Shown: positions 28,265 through 37,619, counted from the first letter of the stretch. The stretch is DNA of 64,000 nt from Polyangium spumosum (GCF_009649845.1 NZ_WJIE01000011.1:219543-283542), one strand, 5' to 3'. Notes: generated by a model from the letters alone, not told the origin. Made by a program: numbers and translations.

Positions 28265-29590
28265 TCAGGGGAAGATGTCGCGCTCGCCGTAGGCCGAGGC
28301 GATACGCTGGAGCGCGACGGCGTAGGCGGCGACGCGCATCGAGCACTTCTTCTGCCGCGCGAGCTCGACGACCTCGCGGTAGGCGCGCTGCATGGCCTTC
28401 TCGAGGCGCTCGTCGACCTCCTCGAGCGTCCAGTGCTCGGAGCGCTTGTTCTGCACCCACTCGTAGTAGCTGACGGTCACGCCGCCGGCGTTCGCGAGCA
28501 CGTCGGGCAGGATGTCGATGCCGCGCTCGATGAGGATCTTCTCGCCCTCGGGCGAGCAAGGGCCGTTCGCGCCCTCGGCCACGAGCTTGACCTGCAGGTT
28601 CTTCGCCTCCTCGATGCCGATCTGGTTCTCCAGCGCGGCGGGGATGAGGATGTCGGCCTTGATCTTGAAGAACTCCTCGCGGCTGATCGACTTGCCCGCC
28701 GGGTAGCCCGCGATCGAGCGGTTCTTCTTGACCCAGTCCTGCAGCTTGTGCGGGTTGAAGCCCTCGGGGTTGTAGAGGTAGCCCGTGTGATCACCCACCG
28801 CGATCGTCGAGGCGCCGAGCCGCGACAGGATGAGCGAGGTGAACGAACCGACGTTGCCGAAGCCCTGCACGATCAAGGTCGCGCCGCCGAGCTGGAAGTC
28901 GCGCTCCTCGGCCCACTCCTGGATGCAGTAGACGAGGCCCTGGCCCGTGGCCTTCTCGCGGCCGAGCGTGCCGCCGACGGCGACCGGCTTGCCCGTCACG
29001 ACGCCCTTGACCGACTGCCGGAACAGGCTGCCGACGGTGTTCATGTACGTGTCCATGGCCCACGCCATGGCCTTCGCGTCCGTGCCGACGTCCGGCGCCG
29101 GGATGTCCGTGTCCGGGCCGATGTTCGAGCCGAGCGCATGGAAGAACCGGCGCGTGATCCGCTGCAGCTCCTCGCGCGAGACCTTGTTCGGATCGAACTT
29201 GACGCCGCCCTTGCCGCCGCCGAGCGGCAGGTTCATGAGCGCGCACTTCCAGGTCATCATCGCCGCGAGCGCCTTGACGTCGTCGAGCGAGACGCTCTCG
29301 TGATAACGAATGCCGCCCTTGTACGGGCCGAGCAGGTTATTGTGCTGGACGCGGTAGCCCTTGAAGAGCCGGATCGTCCCATCATCCATCTTCACCGGGA
29401 AGTTGATGATGATCTCGTTCTTCGGCTGGCTCAGGATCGTCTGGATGTACTCGGGCAACCCGATGACGCCGGCGGCCTCGTCGAGATAACCCTGTACGAC
29501 CTTGAAGAACTCGTACTTGTGGTGCTTCTCGGCAGAGGCTGGCGGCACGCTCACGGACCCGGCAGTGTTCACCGTCGGCTGGTTATCCAT
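28265..29590 (-). CDS. gdhA: Glu/Leu/Phe/Val-type glutamate dehydrogenase
   Basis: Encodes 441 aa from ATG 29590; an in-frame upstream start at 29650 would add a non-conserved 20 residues. It interconverts glutamate and 2-oxoglutarate plus ammonia with NAD(P). Conserved elements are KGGIRYH, the catalytic Lys in PLGGGKGGV (about 125), DIPAPDVGT, and the Rossmann loop VQGFGNVGS (about 245). The length matches the hexameric 45-kDa class. It stands alone on the minus strand with its own terminator. The upstream gap contains palindromes that could be regulatory. Confidence 0.95.
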   Translation of the reverse strand: MDNQPTVNTAGSVSVPPASAEKHHKYEFFKVVQGYLDEAAGVIGLPEYIQTILSQPKNEIIINFPVKMDDGTIRLFKGYRVQHNNLLGPYKGGIRYHESVSLDDVKALAAMMTWKCALMNLPLGGGKGGVKFDPNKVSREELQRITRRFFHALGSNIGPDTDIPAPDVGTDAKAMAWAMDTYMNTVGSLFRQSVKGVVTGKPVAVGGTLGREKATGQGLVYCIQEWAEERDFQLGGATLIVQGFGNVGSFTSLILSRLGASTIAVGDHTGYLYNPEGFNPHKLQDWVKKNRSIAGYPAGKSISREEFFKIKADILIPAALENQIGIEEAKNLQVKLVAEGANGPCSPEGEKILIERGIDILPDVLANAGGVTVSYYEWVQNKRSEHWTLEEVDERLEKAMQRAYREVVELARQKKCSMRVAAYAVALQRIASAYGERDIFP

Positions 29591-29649
29591 GGGGGGCCGT
29601 TCTAGTCCGTGCCAAAGCCCAAATCCATTATTTGTTTCGCGCTCCGACA

Positions 29650-29703
29650 CGCCTGAGGCGCGTCAATCGCCGATGCCACGCGTCATCGGCGTTTTCGCGA
29701 AAA
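29650..29703. promoter_or_regulatory. cluster of palindromes upstream of gdhA
   Basis: Three inverted repeats lie in the 163-bp gap between cdsA and gdhA. They are CGCCT-G-AGGCG (29650-29660), a hairpin CGCCGATG/CATCGGCG with an 8-nt loop (29668-29691), and TTTTCGCGAAAA (29692-29703). The hairpin could terminate cdsA transcription, but on that strand it lacks a following T run. The others could be operators for gdhA. No confident promoter hexamers were found. Confidence 0.4.
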
Positions 29704-29753
29704 AATTGCCATTGTGCGACGCAGCAATCCGTATCCACGCGGAGCGCGGGCGA

Positions 29754-30587
29754 TCACGGGCGCGGCCAGAAGAAGAGGACGTAGATGTACGTGAACGTCC
29801 CCGTCACCATGAGCGCGTCGACACGATCGAGGATGCCGCCGTGGCCCGGGACGATGCCGCCGGAGTCCTTGACGCCGGCCGAGCGCTTGATCATCGACTC
29901 GGCGAGGTCCCCCGCCTGGCCGAGCCCACCCGCCACGAGGCCGAGCACGATGGCGTGCGTGAGCGGCAAGCTCTTCAGGTAGACGTAGTGCCCCGCGACG
30001 GCCCCGAGCACGGCCGCGGCGAGCCCGCCCAGCGCGCCTTCGACCGTCTTCTTGGGGCTGACCGCCTCGTAGAGCTTGTGTTTGCCCAGGAACCGGCCCG
30101 CGAAGTACGCGCCCGTGTCGCTGAACCACGAGAGCACGAGCGCGAGCAGCACGAAGCCAGGGCCCGAGTCGAGCCCGTCACGCCGCAAGAGCGCGAGCGA
30201 GCCGAGCCCGCCGCCGAGGTAGAGCGGGCCAAACCCCATCGCCATCGCCCGGAGCGCCGCCGTCTCGATCGAGCCGAGCCGCGCGAGCGTGATGAAGAGC
30301 GCGGCCGTCGGCAGGAGGAAGGCCAGGGCGACGAGCGCAGCCGCGTTCGTCGTGAAGAACCAGAGCGTCGCCATCACGCCGAGCGACAGGAGGACGCCGA
30401 GGATCCGCGAGGCGCGATCCAGCGGGTGCGTCATGCCGAACAGCTCGATGGCGCCCACGGCGAGCGCGAGCGCGAGGAAGAGCGCCCAGCCCCACGCAGG
30501 GCCGAGGTAGAGCAGCGCGAGGAGGAGGGGGATGGCGATGAGCGCCGAGAGCAGGCGCATCGCGAGGTTGCTACGGGCCACGGTCAA
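29754..30587 (-). CDS. cdsA: phosphatidate cytidylyltransferase
   Basis: Encodes 277 aa. It makes CDP-diacylglycerol from phosphatidate and CTP, the branch point of phospholipid synthesis. It is highly hydrophobic with about seven or eight membrane helices. The family signature is present near the C terminus: SMIKRSAGVKDSGGIVPGHGG followed by DRVDAL. Its start overlaps the uppS stop by 4 bp, so the two genes are translationally coupled, a conserved pairing in bacteria. Confidence 0.95.
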   Translation of the reverse strand: MTVARSNLAMRLLSALIAIPLLLALLYLGPAWGWALFLALALAVGAIELFGMTHPLDRASRILGVLLSLGVMATLWFFTTNAAALVALAFLLPTAALFITLARLGSIETAALRAMAMGFGPLYLGGGLGSLALLRRDGLDSGPGFVLLALVLSWFSDTGAYFAGRFLGKHKLYEAVSPKKTVEGALGGLAAAVLGAVAGHYVYLKSLPLTHAIVLGLVAGGLGQAGDLAESMIKRSAGVKDSGGIVPGHGGILDRVDALMVTGTFTYIYVLFFWPRP

Positions 30588-31354
30588 ACCCTCATCGCAT
30601 CGCCGAGGGGCGAAGCCGGCGGAGAGGTAACATGCGAGAGCACGCGTCCGAAGCGCCTCTCGCGCTTCTGGTAACTCGCGAGCGCTTCGAAGAGGTCTTC
30701 TTCGGTGAAGTCGGGCCAGAGCACGTCGGTGAAGGCGAGCTCGGCGTAGGCCGCGCCGAAGAGCAGGAAGTTCGAGATGCGATGCTCGCCGCCCGTGCGG
30801 ATGATGAGGTCGGGCTCGCCCACGCCGAGGCTCGGTAAGCGCGCGGCGATCGCCCGCGTGTCGATCGCCTGCGGATCGAGCCTGCCCTCGCGCGCCTCGA
30901 TCGCGAGGTCCCGCGCCGCCCGCGCGATCTCCTCCTGGCCCCCGTACGAGAGCGCCAGCGCGAGCGTCATCTTGCGGTTGTCGCCCGAGGCGTCGCGCAG
31001 CGGATCGAGCGCCTCCCGCACGAACGGGGGCAGGCGCTCGAGGTCGCCGATCGCCACGAGGCGGATCTCGTTGTCGAGGATCTCGCTCCGCTCCGTGACC
31101 AGAAATTCCCGCAAGAGCCCCATCAGCGCGTCCACCTCGCCGGTCGGCCGCGCCCAGTTCTGCTCGCTGAACGCGTACAGCGTCAGCGCCGTCAGCCCCA
31201 GCCGCCGCGCCAGGCGGACCACCCGACGCACCGCCGCGCTGCCCGCCTTGTGGCCAGCCTCACGAGGTTCGCCGCGCAATTCGGCCCAGCGGCCGTTGCC
31301 GTCCATGATGATCCCGACGTGGTGTGGCAGGTTGCTCGCGTCTACGTACGTCAT
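30584..31354 (-). CDS. uppS: undecaprenyl diphosphate synthase
   Basis: Encodes 256 aa. A cis-prenyltransferase that builds the C55 lipid carrier for peptidoglycan and polysaccharide assembly. IIMDGNGRWA (about 15-24) holds the catalytic Asp. ALTLYAFSEQNWARP and DLIIRTGGEHRISNFLLF (about 188-205) give the substrate-binding Arg and Ser. Length is standard. It is first of a two-gene unit with cdsA and divergent from the Kal-Kce gene. Confidence 0.95.
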   Translation of the reverse strand: MTYVDASNLPHHVGIIMDGNGRWAELRGEPREAGHKAGSAAVRRVVRLARRLGLTALTLYAFSEQNWARPTGEVDALMGLLREFLVTERSEILDNEIRLVAIGDLERLPPFVREALDPLRDASGDNRKMTLALALSYGGQEEIARAARDLAIEAREGRLDPQAIDTRAIAARLPSLGVGEPDLIIRTGGEHRISNFLLFGAAYAELAFTDVLWPDFTEEDLFEALASYQKRERRFGRVLSHVTSPPASPLGDAMRV

Positions 31355-31393
31355 CAGTGTCTTGAACGCCCCAACAACGGCGCGCAGTTTCCC

Positions 31394-31423
31394 CTGTTGA
31401 CTACCGACTGTCGACTGTTGAGT
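31394..31423. promoter_or_regulatory. direct repeats between uppS and the Kal-Kce gene
   Basis: CTGTTGACT (31394-31402) recurs as CTGTTGAGT (31415-31423), exactly 21 bp apart, which is two helical turns. Between them CGACTGT occurs twice in tandem (31405-31411 and 31412-31418). The array is 9 bp before the Kal-Kce ATG. It could be an operator for that gene. Confidence 0.4.
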
Positions 31424-31431
31424 CTCCCGCC

Positions 31432-32769
31432 ATGAGCATCGGCCTAGGTTTGACCGTCACGCTTCGTGTCCGTATCGGAGCCCACGACGCCCACTACGCG
31501 GGCGAGCTCGTCGATGGCGCTCGTATCCTCGGCCTCTTCGGCGATGTCGCCACGGAGCTGCTCATCCGCCTCGACGGCGACGAGGGCCTCTTCCGCGCCT
31601 ACGAGGCCGTCGAGTTCCTCGCGCCCGTCCGTGCCGGCGACTACGTCGAGGCGACCGGCGTCATCACGAAGGTCGGCAACACGTCGCGCACGATGGCCTT
31701 CGAAGCACGCAAGGTCATCGCCAACGTGCGCGATCCCGCGCTGCCGGCCTCGGCGGCCGACGCGTTCGCCGAGCCGGTCGTGGTCTGCCGCGCGCTCGGC
31801 ACGTGCGTGGTGCCGAAGGATCTGCAGCGCCGCCCGCGCCTCGTGCTCCCCGCGCTCTCCTCGCCCGGCCCGGAGCTCGTCGCCAAGCTGCCCGAGCCGC
31901 GCCCGCTCATCACACCTCCGCCACACGTGATCGTCACGCCGCCCGAGTCGCCGCTCGTGCTGACGGCCGCGATCGTGGGCGCCGAGGTGACGCGCGCGCA
32001 GACGCCCCACCTGCCGATCACCGCGCAGGAGCTCGCCGACGAGGCCGCTCGGTGCCGCGACGCGGGCGCCTCCGTGATCCACCTGCACGTGCGCAACGCC
32101 GACGGCTCGCCCTCGCAGTCGAGCGAGCTCTTCGGCGAGGCGATCGCGCGTATCCGCGAGAAGACCGACGTCATCATCCAGACCTCGACCGGCGGCGCCG
32201 TGGGCATGAGCGTCGACGAGCGGCTCGGCCCGCTCGTGTGCAAGCCCGAGATGGCCACGCTGAACTGCGGCACGATCAACTTCGGCGACGACATCTTCGT
32301 CAACACGCGCCCCGACATCCGCGCGATCGCGCGGCGCATCCGCGAGGCCGGCAGCGTCGCGGAGCTCGAGTGTTACGAGGTCGGCCACATCCACGAGGCG
32401 CTCGCGCTGCTCAAGGAGGGCCTCATCGGCGAGCCGCTGCACTTCCAGTTCGTCCTCGGCGTGCCCGGCGCCATCATGCCGAGCGAGGAGGTCGTCCGCT
32501 TCATGCGCTCGCAGATCCCCGCCGGCGCGAGCTGGGCCGTCGCCGCCGTCGGCCGGCACCAGCGCCCCATGACCGAGCTCGCGATCAAGCTCGGCGGCCA
32601 CGCGCGCGTCGGCCTCGAGGACAACATCTACCTGGAGAAGGGCGTCCTCGCCGAGGGCAGCGCGCCGCTCGTCGCGCGCGCCGCCGCCTACGCGAAGAGC
32701 CTCGGCCGCGAGGTCGTCGATCCCGACCGCGCGCGCCGGCTCCTCGGCATCACCACGGCTGCCACGTGA
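31432..32769 (+). CDS. Kal-Kce fusion: 3-aminobutyryl-CoA ammonia-lyase plus BKACE
   Basis: Encodes 445 aa. The first about 125 residues are a hotdog domain like 3-aminobutyryl-CoA ammonia-lyase ([19 protein letters not shown] and [19 protein letters not shown]). After a Pro-rich linker (about 130-170) comes a complete TIM-barrel BKACE/Kce domain. It has [11 protein letters not shown], the zinc ligands in [11 protein letters not shown] (about 216), [20 protein letters not shown] and [10 protein letters not shown]. In fermenters Kce cleaves 3-keto-5-aminohexanoate with acetyl-CoA and Kal deaminates the 3-aminobutyryl-CoA product, so the fusion joins consecutive steps of lysine degradation. No other lysine-pathway genes are adjacent; other beta-keto acids are possible substrates. 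Confidence 0.88.
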   Translation: MSIGLGLTVTLRVRIGAHDAHYAGELVDGARILGLFGDVATELLIRLDGDEGLFRAYEAVEFLAPVRAGDYVEATGVITKVGNTSRTMAFEARKVIANVRDPALPASAADAFAEPVVVCRALGTCVVPKDLQRRPRLVLPALSSPGPELVAKLPEPRPLITPPPHVIVTPPESPLVLTAAIVGAEVTRAQTPHLPITAQELADEAARCRDAGASVIHLHVRNADGSPSQSSELFGEAIARIREKTDVIIQTSTGGAVGMSVDERLGPLVCKPEMATLNCGTINFGDDIFVNTRPDIRAIARRIREAGSVAELECYEVGHIHEALALLKEGLIGEPLHFQFVLGVPGAIMPSEEVVRFMRSQIPAGASWAVAAVGRHQRPMTELAIKLGGHARVGLEDNIYLEKGVLAEGSAPLVARAAAYAKSLGREVVDPDRARRLLGITTAAT

Positions 32770-32803
32770 TCGTCCGATCTCGAAGGAATTTCCCCCGGAA
32801 GTC

Positions 32804-35323
32804 ATGACGTCGTCGCGAGGAACTTTTCTCGACAACCTCGCGGCGCACGCGCGCTCGCGAGGGCTCTTCGTCCTGGGCATCACGCTCGTCGCCCTCGTGA
32901 TCCGCGTCGCGACGAGCCCCGCGCCCCCCGCGCGGAGCGTCGAGGCCATCGCGGCCATGCTCGGCGCCTCCGTGAACGGCTCCGTGGGCCCGGAGGATTT
33001 CATCTGGGAAGAGCGCGGCGGCCTGATCCACGACGCTTTGATCGGCCGCCGCGTGCTCTTCCTGGCGGCGCGGCCAAGCGGGACCGATCTCGCGCCGACG
33101 AATGACCTCTACCGCGCCGAGGTGCGGATCTCCCGTGGGGGTCGGCCGGTCGCCGTGCGCCGGGTCGTCAACCTGACGAACACGCCGCTCGGGCACGAGC
33201 ACGACCTCGTGGCGCACGGCCGCTGGGCGGCCTACGCGACGAGCGCGGATGGCCTCGTCCAGGGGCTCACGATCCTCGATCTCGCGGGCGACGCGGCCTT
33301 GCAGCAGGCGCGCACCCGCAGCGAGCGCCTGCGCGCCGCCGTCGAGAACTGGCTCTCCGAGAGCGCGCTCCGGGGCATCGGCGAGACCGCGGTCCTCTTC
33401 GGCGCGCCGCCCAAACAAGCGCGCTTCGAGCTCACGCAGGACATGCTCGTGATGGCCCTCGGCGAGGACGCGCTGCCCGCCGCGGTGACGCTCGCCGATG
33501 CCTCGGTGAACCCGGGCCCGCGCGACGCGTACGCCCTCGCGGCGCAGCGCCTCCCGCACGACGTGACCCCCTGGTCGCGCTTCCTCGAAGCGACCACGCG
33601 CGAGCTCGTCGGCGAGGGCGCAGCGGGCCGCGTGAAGCGGCTCGTCACGAGCCTCCGCACCAGGGCCCTTCGCTTCCGCGAGGCGACGTCGTCCCCGCCG
33701 CCGGAGCTGCCGGCCCCACCGGCGAGCGAAACCGCCTCGGAGGAGGGCTTCCCGCCGCCGCGCGTGGCCACGAAGCGCGAGCGCACCATGCCCGGCGAGG
33801 GCCTCTGGATCCCGGCGCCCGGCGTCCATCCCTTGCCGGCGAGCAAGCCCGAGGCACCGCCCGCGCTCTTCACGACGTTCGTCCGCCCCGATCCCGATCG
33901 CCCGCACGCGGTCGTGCACCTCGTCGCGCTCGATGGCCGCCGCCTCGAGCTCCGCCCCGTGCCCGGCACCCTCGCGCCGCGTATCCCCACGGGCCTGCGC
34001 GGCGAGGGCCGTATCCCGGCCGCCGACGTGCCCTCCGCCGTCGCCGCGTTCGCCGCAGGCCCGCCGGCAAACACGCCTCCGCTCGGCCTCGTCGTCGAGC
34101 GCCGCACCTTCCTCCCGCCGCGCGCGGACGTGCACACGCTCGCCGTGGATCGTTTTGGTCGCCCCTCGATCGGCGCCTGGCCCTTCGGCGAGGACGTGCC
34201 GCAGGAGATCCGCGCGCTCCGGCAGACCGGCGCGCCGCTCGTCACGGCCGGCCGCGTCGGGACGTTCTCCGAGGCCGACGCGGTCCTCCTCGACCGCTCG
34301 GCGCTCGGCGTGACCGAGGCGGGCCACCTGATCTACGGCTGGGGCGAGGCCCTCTCCGCGGAGCTGCTCGCGCGCGCGCTCGTGCTCGCCGGCTGCCGCG
34401 AGGCCCTCCCGCTCGCCACGAGCCCCGATCCCACGGGCCTCGGCTTCTTCCAGCGAAAGGGCGACGAGCTCGACGCGCGCGCGCACGTGCCCGGCATGTC
34501 GTTTCTGCCCGAGCGCGCGCTCACTGGCTCGCCCACCGAGCTCGTCTACGTCGTCGAGCGCAAGGCGAACCCGGACGCGCCGCTGCCCGAGGGCGCCACG
34601 TGGGAGCCCGATCCGGCCACGCAACCTGCGCCCCTCTGGCAGCCGGGCATCTTCGCCGCGACCGTCTCCAAGCTCGGCGCGCAGGTGCGCCTCGCCTGGT
34701 TCGCGCCCGAGCGCTTCACTTTCCACATCCGCGCCGGCGAGAAGGAGCTCTCGCACCGCTTCGGCGGCACCTTCCCCGGCACGCTCGGCGACGCCGAGCG
34801 CCCCCACGTCCTCGCCGCAGTCGGCCTCGGCACGGGCCGCCGCAAGGGCCCGCGTGGCCTCGCGATCGACGGCTCCATCGGCCTCAAGATCGGCGCCGGC
34901 GCCGGCGTGCTCGTCGTCGGCGACGGCCCCGTGCGCATCGACAAGAGCGAGAGCTTCACGCCCACGCCCGATGCCGACGCGACCGAGCTCCCTCTCACCG
35001 CGGATGAAGGTCGCCCGCTGCCCGAGTCGCGTGTCGTCGGCTCGATGCGCCCGCGCGCGGCCCTCTGCGCGCTCCCGGATGGCGCGGTCCTCGTCGCGTC
35101 GACCACCTTCGACACCGACGAGGCCACCACCGAGGCGCTCGTGGACGCCGGCTGCGCGCGTGTCGTCGCGCTCGATCGAGGCACGCACCTGAACGCCTTC
35201 GTCCACCGCGCCGGGGGCGCCACCTTGCCCGAGGCGCGTTACGAGCAGACCACGCTCTACGTGCTCGAGAGCCCCCTGCGGGGCCGGGCCTCGACGCTGG
35301 TTGGTCCTACGAAACCGAACTAA
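32804..35323 (+). CDS. large membrane-anchored protein, possible NAGPA-like region
   Basis: Encodes 839 aa. One N-terminal membrane helix (about 19-37) anchors a large exported part. No family is certain. Residues about 430-540 (GLVVERRTFLPPRADVHTL, then ALGVTEAGHLIYGWGEALS and LARALVLAGCREALPLATS) recall phosphodiester glycosidase (NAGPA/DUF2233) proteins, but the usual DGG motif is replaced. Segments near 300-345 are Pro-rich linkers. The C-terminal 250 residues are beta-rich. It follows the Kal-Kce gene by 34 bp on the same strand and may be co-transcribed, though the functions look unrelated. Confidence 0.7.
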   Translation: MTSSRGTFLDNLAAHARSRGLFVLGITLVALVIRVATSPAPPARSVEAIAAMLGASVNGSVGPEDFIWEERGGLIHDALIGRRVLFLAARPSGTDLAPTNDLYRAEVRISRGGRPVAVRRVVNLTNTPLGHEHDLVAHGRWAAYATSADGLVQGLTILDLAGDAALQQARTRSERLRAAVENWLSESALRGIGETAVLFGAPPKQARFELTQDMLVMALGEDALPAAVTLADASVNPGPRDAYALAAQRLPHDVTPWSRFLEATTRELVGEGAAGRVKRLVTSLRTRALRFREATSSPPPELPAPPASETASEEGFPPPRVATKRERTMPGEGLWIPAPGVHPLPASKPEAPPALFTTFVRPDPDRPHAVVHLVALDGRRLELRPVPGTLAPRIPTGLRGEGRIPAADVPSAVAAFAAGPPANTPPLGLVVERRTFLPPRADVHTLAVDRFGRPSIGAWPFGEDVPQEIRALRQTGAPLVTAGRVGTFSEADAVLLDRSALGVTEAGHLIYGWGEALSAELLARALVLAGCREALPLATSPDPTGLGFFQRKGDELDARAHVPGMSFLPERALTGSPTELVYVVERKANPDAPLPEGATWEPDPATQPAPLWQPGIFAATVSKLGAQVRLAWFAPERFTFHIRAGEKELSHRFGGTFPGTLGDAERPHVLAAVGLGTGRRKGPRGLAIDGSIGLKIGAGAGVLVVGDGPVRIDKSESFTPTPDADATELPLTADEGRPLPESRVVGSMRPRAALCALPDGAVLVASTTFDTDEATTEALVDAGCARVVALDRGTHLNAFVHRAGGATLPEARYEQTTLYVLESPLRGRASTLVGPTKPN

Positions 35324-36120
35324 GCCGCTGCTCGCTGGATCAAGATCTTCAGCCGCCCGAGGGCGCGCGCGTGGAGCTGCGACACCCGCGGCTCGCTCAC
35401 GCCGAGGTGCGCGCCGATCTCCTTCAGCTTCTTGCCGTCGAAGTAGTGCATCCCGACCACCTGCCGCTCGCGCTCGGGGAGCTGCTCCATCGCTCGGAAG
35501 AGCGCGCGGTACGACTCGCGCGCCTCGTAGGCCGCCGCCGGGTCCTCGTCCTCGGCGACGAGGTGCACCTGCTCCTCGATCGGCGTGAGGTCGTGCAGGC
35601 TCACGAGGCACGTCGTGGGGCGCGTGGGGTTCGTCGCGCCGTCACGCGCGGCCGTCACGGCGGCGCGCCTTCGCCGGCTCAGCCAGTCCTGGGCGCGGAG
35701 CTCGTCCACCACCGCGCCGCGGATGCGCATGCGCGCGTACCACTCGAACGTCTCGCCCTCGTTGCCGCCGTTCCTCCGGAGCGAGTCGAGCAGCCCGAAC
35801 ACGCCTGCGGCGAGCAGGTCGTCCCGGAGCACGTTCGCCGGCAGCCGCCGCGCGATCTGCGTGACGACCTGGTTCACGAGCGGCAGGTAGCTCTTGAGCG
35901 TCTGGGCGCACACCGGCGGAAGGTTTCCCTCCTGGGCTGCCCTGCGCCGTGGCCGCGTGTCGGACGTCGGGGCGTCGAGGAGCGAGCGGCCCACCGTGCC
36001 TTCCGGTCGTTGCTGAGCGCAGGGCGACACCATGGCCGTGCACCCGCTCAGATCCGCCTGGGCGATGACGGTGGCGTCTCGTTCCTGAACATCCTGTCGG
36101 TGGAAGTAGGACTGCTGCAT
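35320..36120 (-). CDS. FliA/WhiG-type alternative sigma factor
   Basis: Encodes 266 aa from ATG 36120, with GAGG about 11 bases upstream; longer starts at 36162 and 36258 remain possible. Region 2 is clear: YLPLVNQVVTQIARRLP, LLAAGVFGLLDSLRR, then FEWYARMRIRGAVVDELRAQDWLSRR. Region 4 has LPERERQVVGMHYFDGKKLKEIGAHLGVSEPRVSQLHARAL in pieces. Region 1 is absent, as in FliA/WhiG sigma factors. No flagellar genes occur in the window, so it probably controls a developmental or envelope regulon. The N-terminal 70 residues are not conserved. It is convergent with the 839-aa gene by a 4-bp overlap. Confidence 0.85.
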   Translation of the reverse strand: MQQSYFHRQDVQERDATVIAQADLSGCTAMVSPCAQQRPEGTVGRSLLDAPTSDTRPRRRAAQEGNLPPVCAQTLKSYLPLVNQVVTQIARRLPANVLRDDLLAAGVFGLLDSLRRNGGNEGETFEWYARMRIRGAVVDELRAQDWLSRRRRAAVTAARDGATNPTRPTTCLVSLHDLTPIEEQVHLVAEDEDPAAAYEARESYRALFRAMEQLPERERQVVGMHYFDGKKLKEIGAHLGVSEPRVSQLHARALGRLKILIQRAAA

Positions 36121-36305
36121 CTGTTCAGGGACCTCGTGATGTAAGCCACGTTCGTGGCACATCCCTGTGAGGTGGCAAGGAACGGCTCGTCCCAAACGTA
36201 CACTGGTCCCGTCCTCCAGAGAAGGACCGCAAACGAATCTAAACCACGCATTCTGCACCAGGAAATTTCCCTCGGACAGTCAGGAAAATCCCTACGGGTC
36301 CTGGG

Positions 36306-37415
36306 TCAGTCTTGACCCGCCTTCGGCGCGTTTCGAGGCGTCGGATCCTGGGAGTTCGAGTTTCCCGTTGAGGGATCAACGACTTGCGAAGGGGGGGGAT
36401 GGGTATCCCCCGACCCACCTGCCGGCGTGTGGGGCGTGGTGGGTTTTTCTTTTCCCGACCCCGAGGGGGCGGGGGTAGCGCCCGAAGGCGCTTGATCCAC
36501 GTCCGCTGTCGATTCGTCCGCGGAGGCTCGAGCCACTGGGGAATCGTAGCGGGGGGCCTCACCGGGCCTGGAGTAGTCGATCCAGAAGGCCTTCGTCGTC
36601 CGAACGTCGAGGTGAACGAATGAGCTGTTCGGGTAGTAACCTACCCCAGCATTGCGGAAGGTCCGACAGAAATCGCGCAGCTTCGTGTTCGGAACACCCT
36701 CGATGCTGAAATCGATCGCCCGACCCAGGTTGTGCTTGGAGTCCTTGGTGTACTGTGTGGGAGAATAGGGGCGGAAGCCACTCGTGATGTGGATCGTGCG
36801 TCCGCCGAAGTGATCGCTGACCATGCCGATCAGCGTGGCGAGGCGCGGATCGATCGCGATCTTCGCCCCCGACTGCGCGTGCCGCATCATCTTGCCGAGC
36901 TTCGGCAACGCCGACGGCACGAGCCGCCCGTGCTTCGTGAGGAGCTGCGTCTCCAGACGCTCGCTGCCCCGCACCATCTTCACGAAGCCCGGCCGCTTCG
37001 GCTTCATGACGAGCGGCATCGGCTTCGCGGGCCTGGCCTCGCCCTTCTTTTTCCCCTTGCCCGCGGCGGCGCTCTCCTTCGCGGATGCGCCCTTCTTGCC
37101 GCCGCTTTCCTTGGATGCTCGCCGCGCCGCCGCCTTCTTCGCGGCCTCCGCCTCTTTCCCCTTCTCGGGGATCACGAGCTCCTGGCCCGGCTTGAGGAAC
37201 TGACCGGGCCTGAGCCCGTTCGCCGCCCGGATCGCCTCCACCGTCGTGCGGTACCGCTTCGCGATGTGGACGAGGACCTGGCCCCTGGACACGACATGAA
37301 CGACGTCGCCCGCCTCGGCGTATACTGAGAGGAGCGCCGCCGCTGCGCCGGCCAGCAAGGCCACGCAGCGGAGCCGGAACGATCGTCGGCGCGGTGTCGG
37401 GGCGAAAGCGTCCAT
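36306..37415 (-). CDS. LysM plus DUF882/M15-type cell-wall peptidase-like protein
   Basis: Encodes 369 aa from ATG 37415. A signal peptide (cleavage near YAEAGD) is followed by a LysM peptidoglycan-binding domain (about 37-85: VVHVVSRGQVLVHIAKRY, AANGLRPGQFLKPGQEL). A Lys/Ala-rich basic linker comes next. Then a DUF882/peptidase M15-type domain has HITSGFRPYSP, SKHNLGRAIDF and SSFVHLDVR, containing the zinc-ligand residues His, Asp and His. The C-terminal 60 residues are Pro/Ser/Thr-rich. It probably trims peptide bridges in the wall. It is divergent from pilM across about 200 bp. Confidence 0.85.
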   Translation of the reverse strand: MDAFAPTPRRRSFRLRCVALLAGAAAALLSVYAEAGDVVHVVSRGQVLVHIAKRYRTTVEAIRAANGLRPGQFLKPGQELVIPEKGKEAEAAKKAAARRASKESGGKKGASAKESAAAGKGKKKGEARPAKPMPLVMKPKRPGFVKMVRGSERLETQLLTKHGRLVPSALPKLGKMMRHAQSGAKIAIDPRLATLIGMVSDHFGGRTIHITSGFRPYSPTQYTKDSKHNLGRAIDFSIEGVPNTKLRDFCRTFRNAGVGYYPNSSFVHLDVRTTKAFWIDYSRPGEAPRYDSPVARASADESTADVDQAPSGATPAPSGSGKEKPTTPHTPAGGSGDTHPPPSQVVDPSTGNSNSQDPTPRNAPKAGQD

Positions 37416-37619
37416 GTGTGATGCGTTCAACGTTATCGGGGTGCTCGATACGATTGGGCACCCCAGGCTGTCTTACCTTCGGTACGCGGAACCGTTCGAT
37501 GCGTAAAGCACTATTTTGCCCGGGGATTGGCCGGGGTGCGATGCTGGCTCGGACCCTCTCCCGGGGTCTGCCCGGCGGCGCGCCTCTGCGCCGCAGTCAA
37601 GAGGCCGAGGACTGATTCG

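Noticed and set aside
32750-35611. A 953-codon minus-strand frame opposite the 839-residue gene.
   Set aside because: The plus-strand gene has an N-terminal membrane helix and normal composition. The antisense frame is Arg/Ala/Glu-rich noise.
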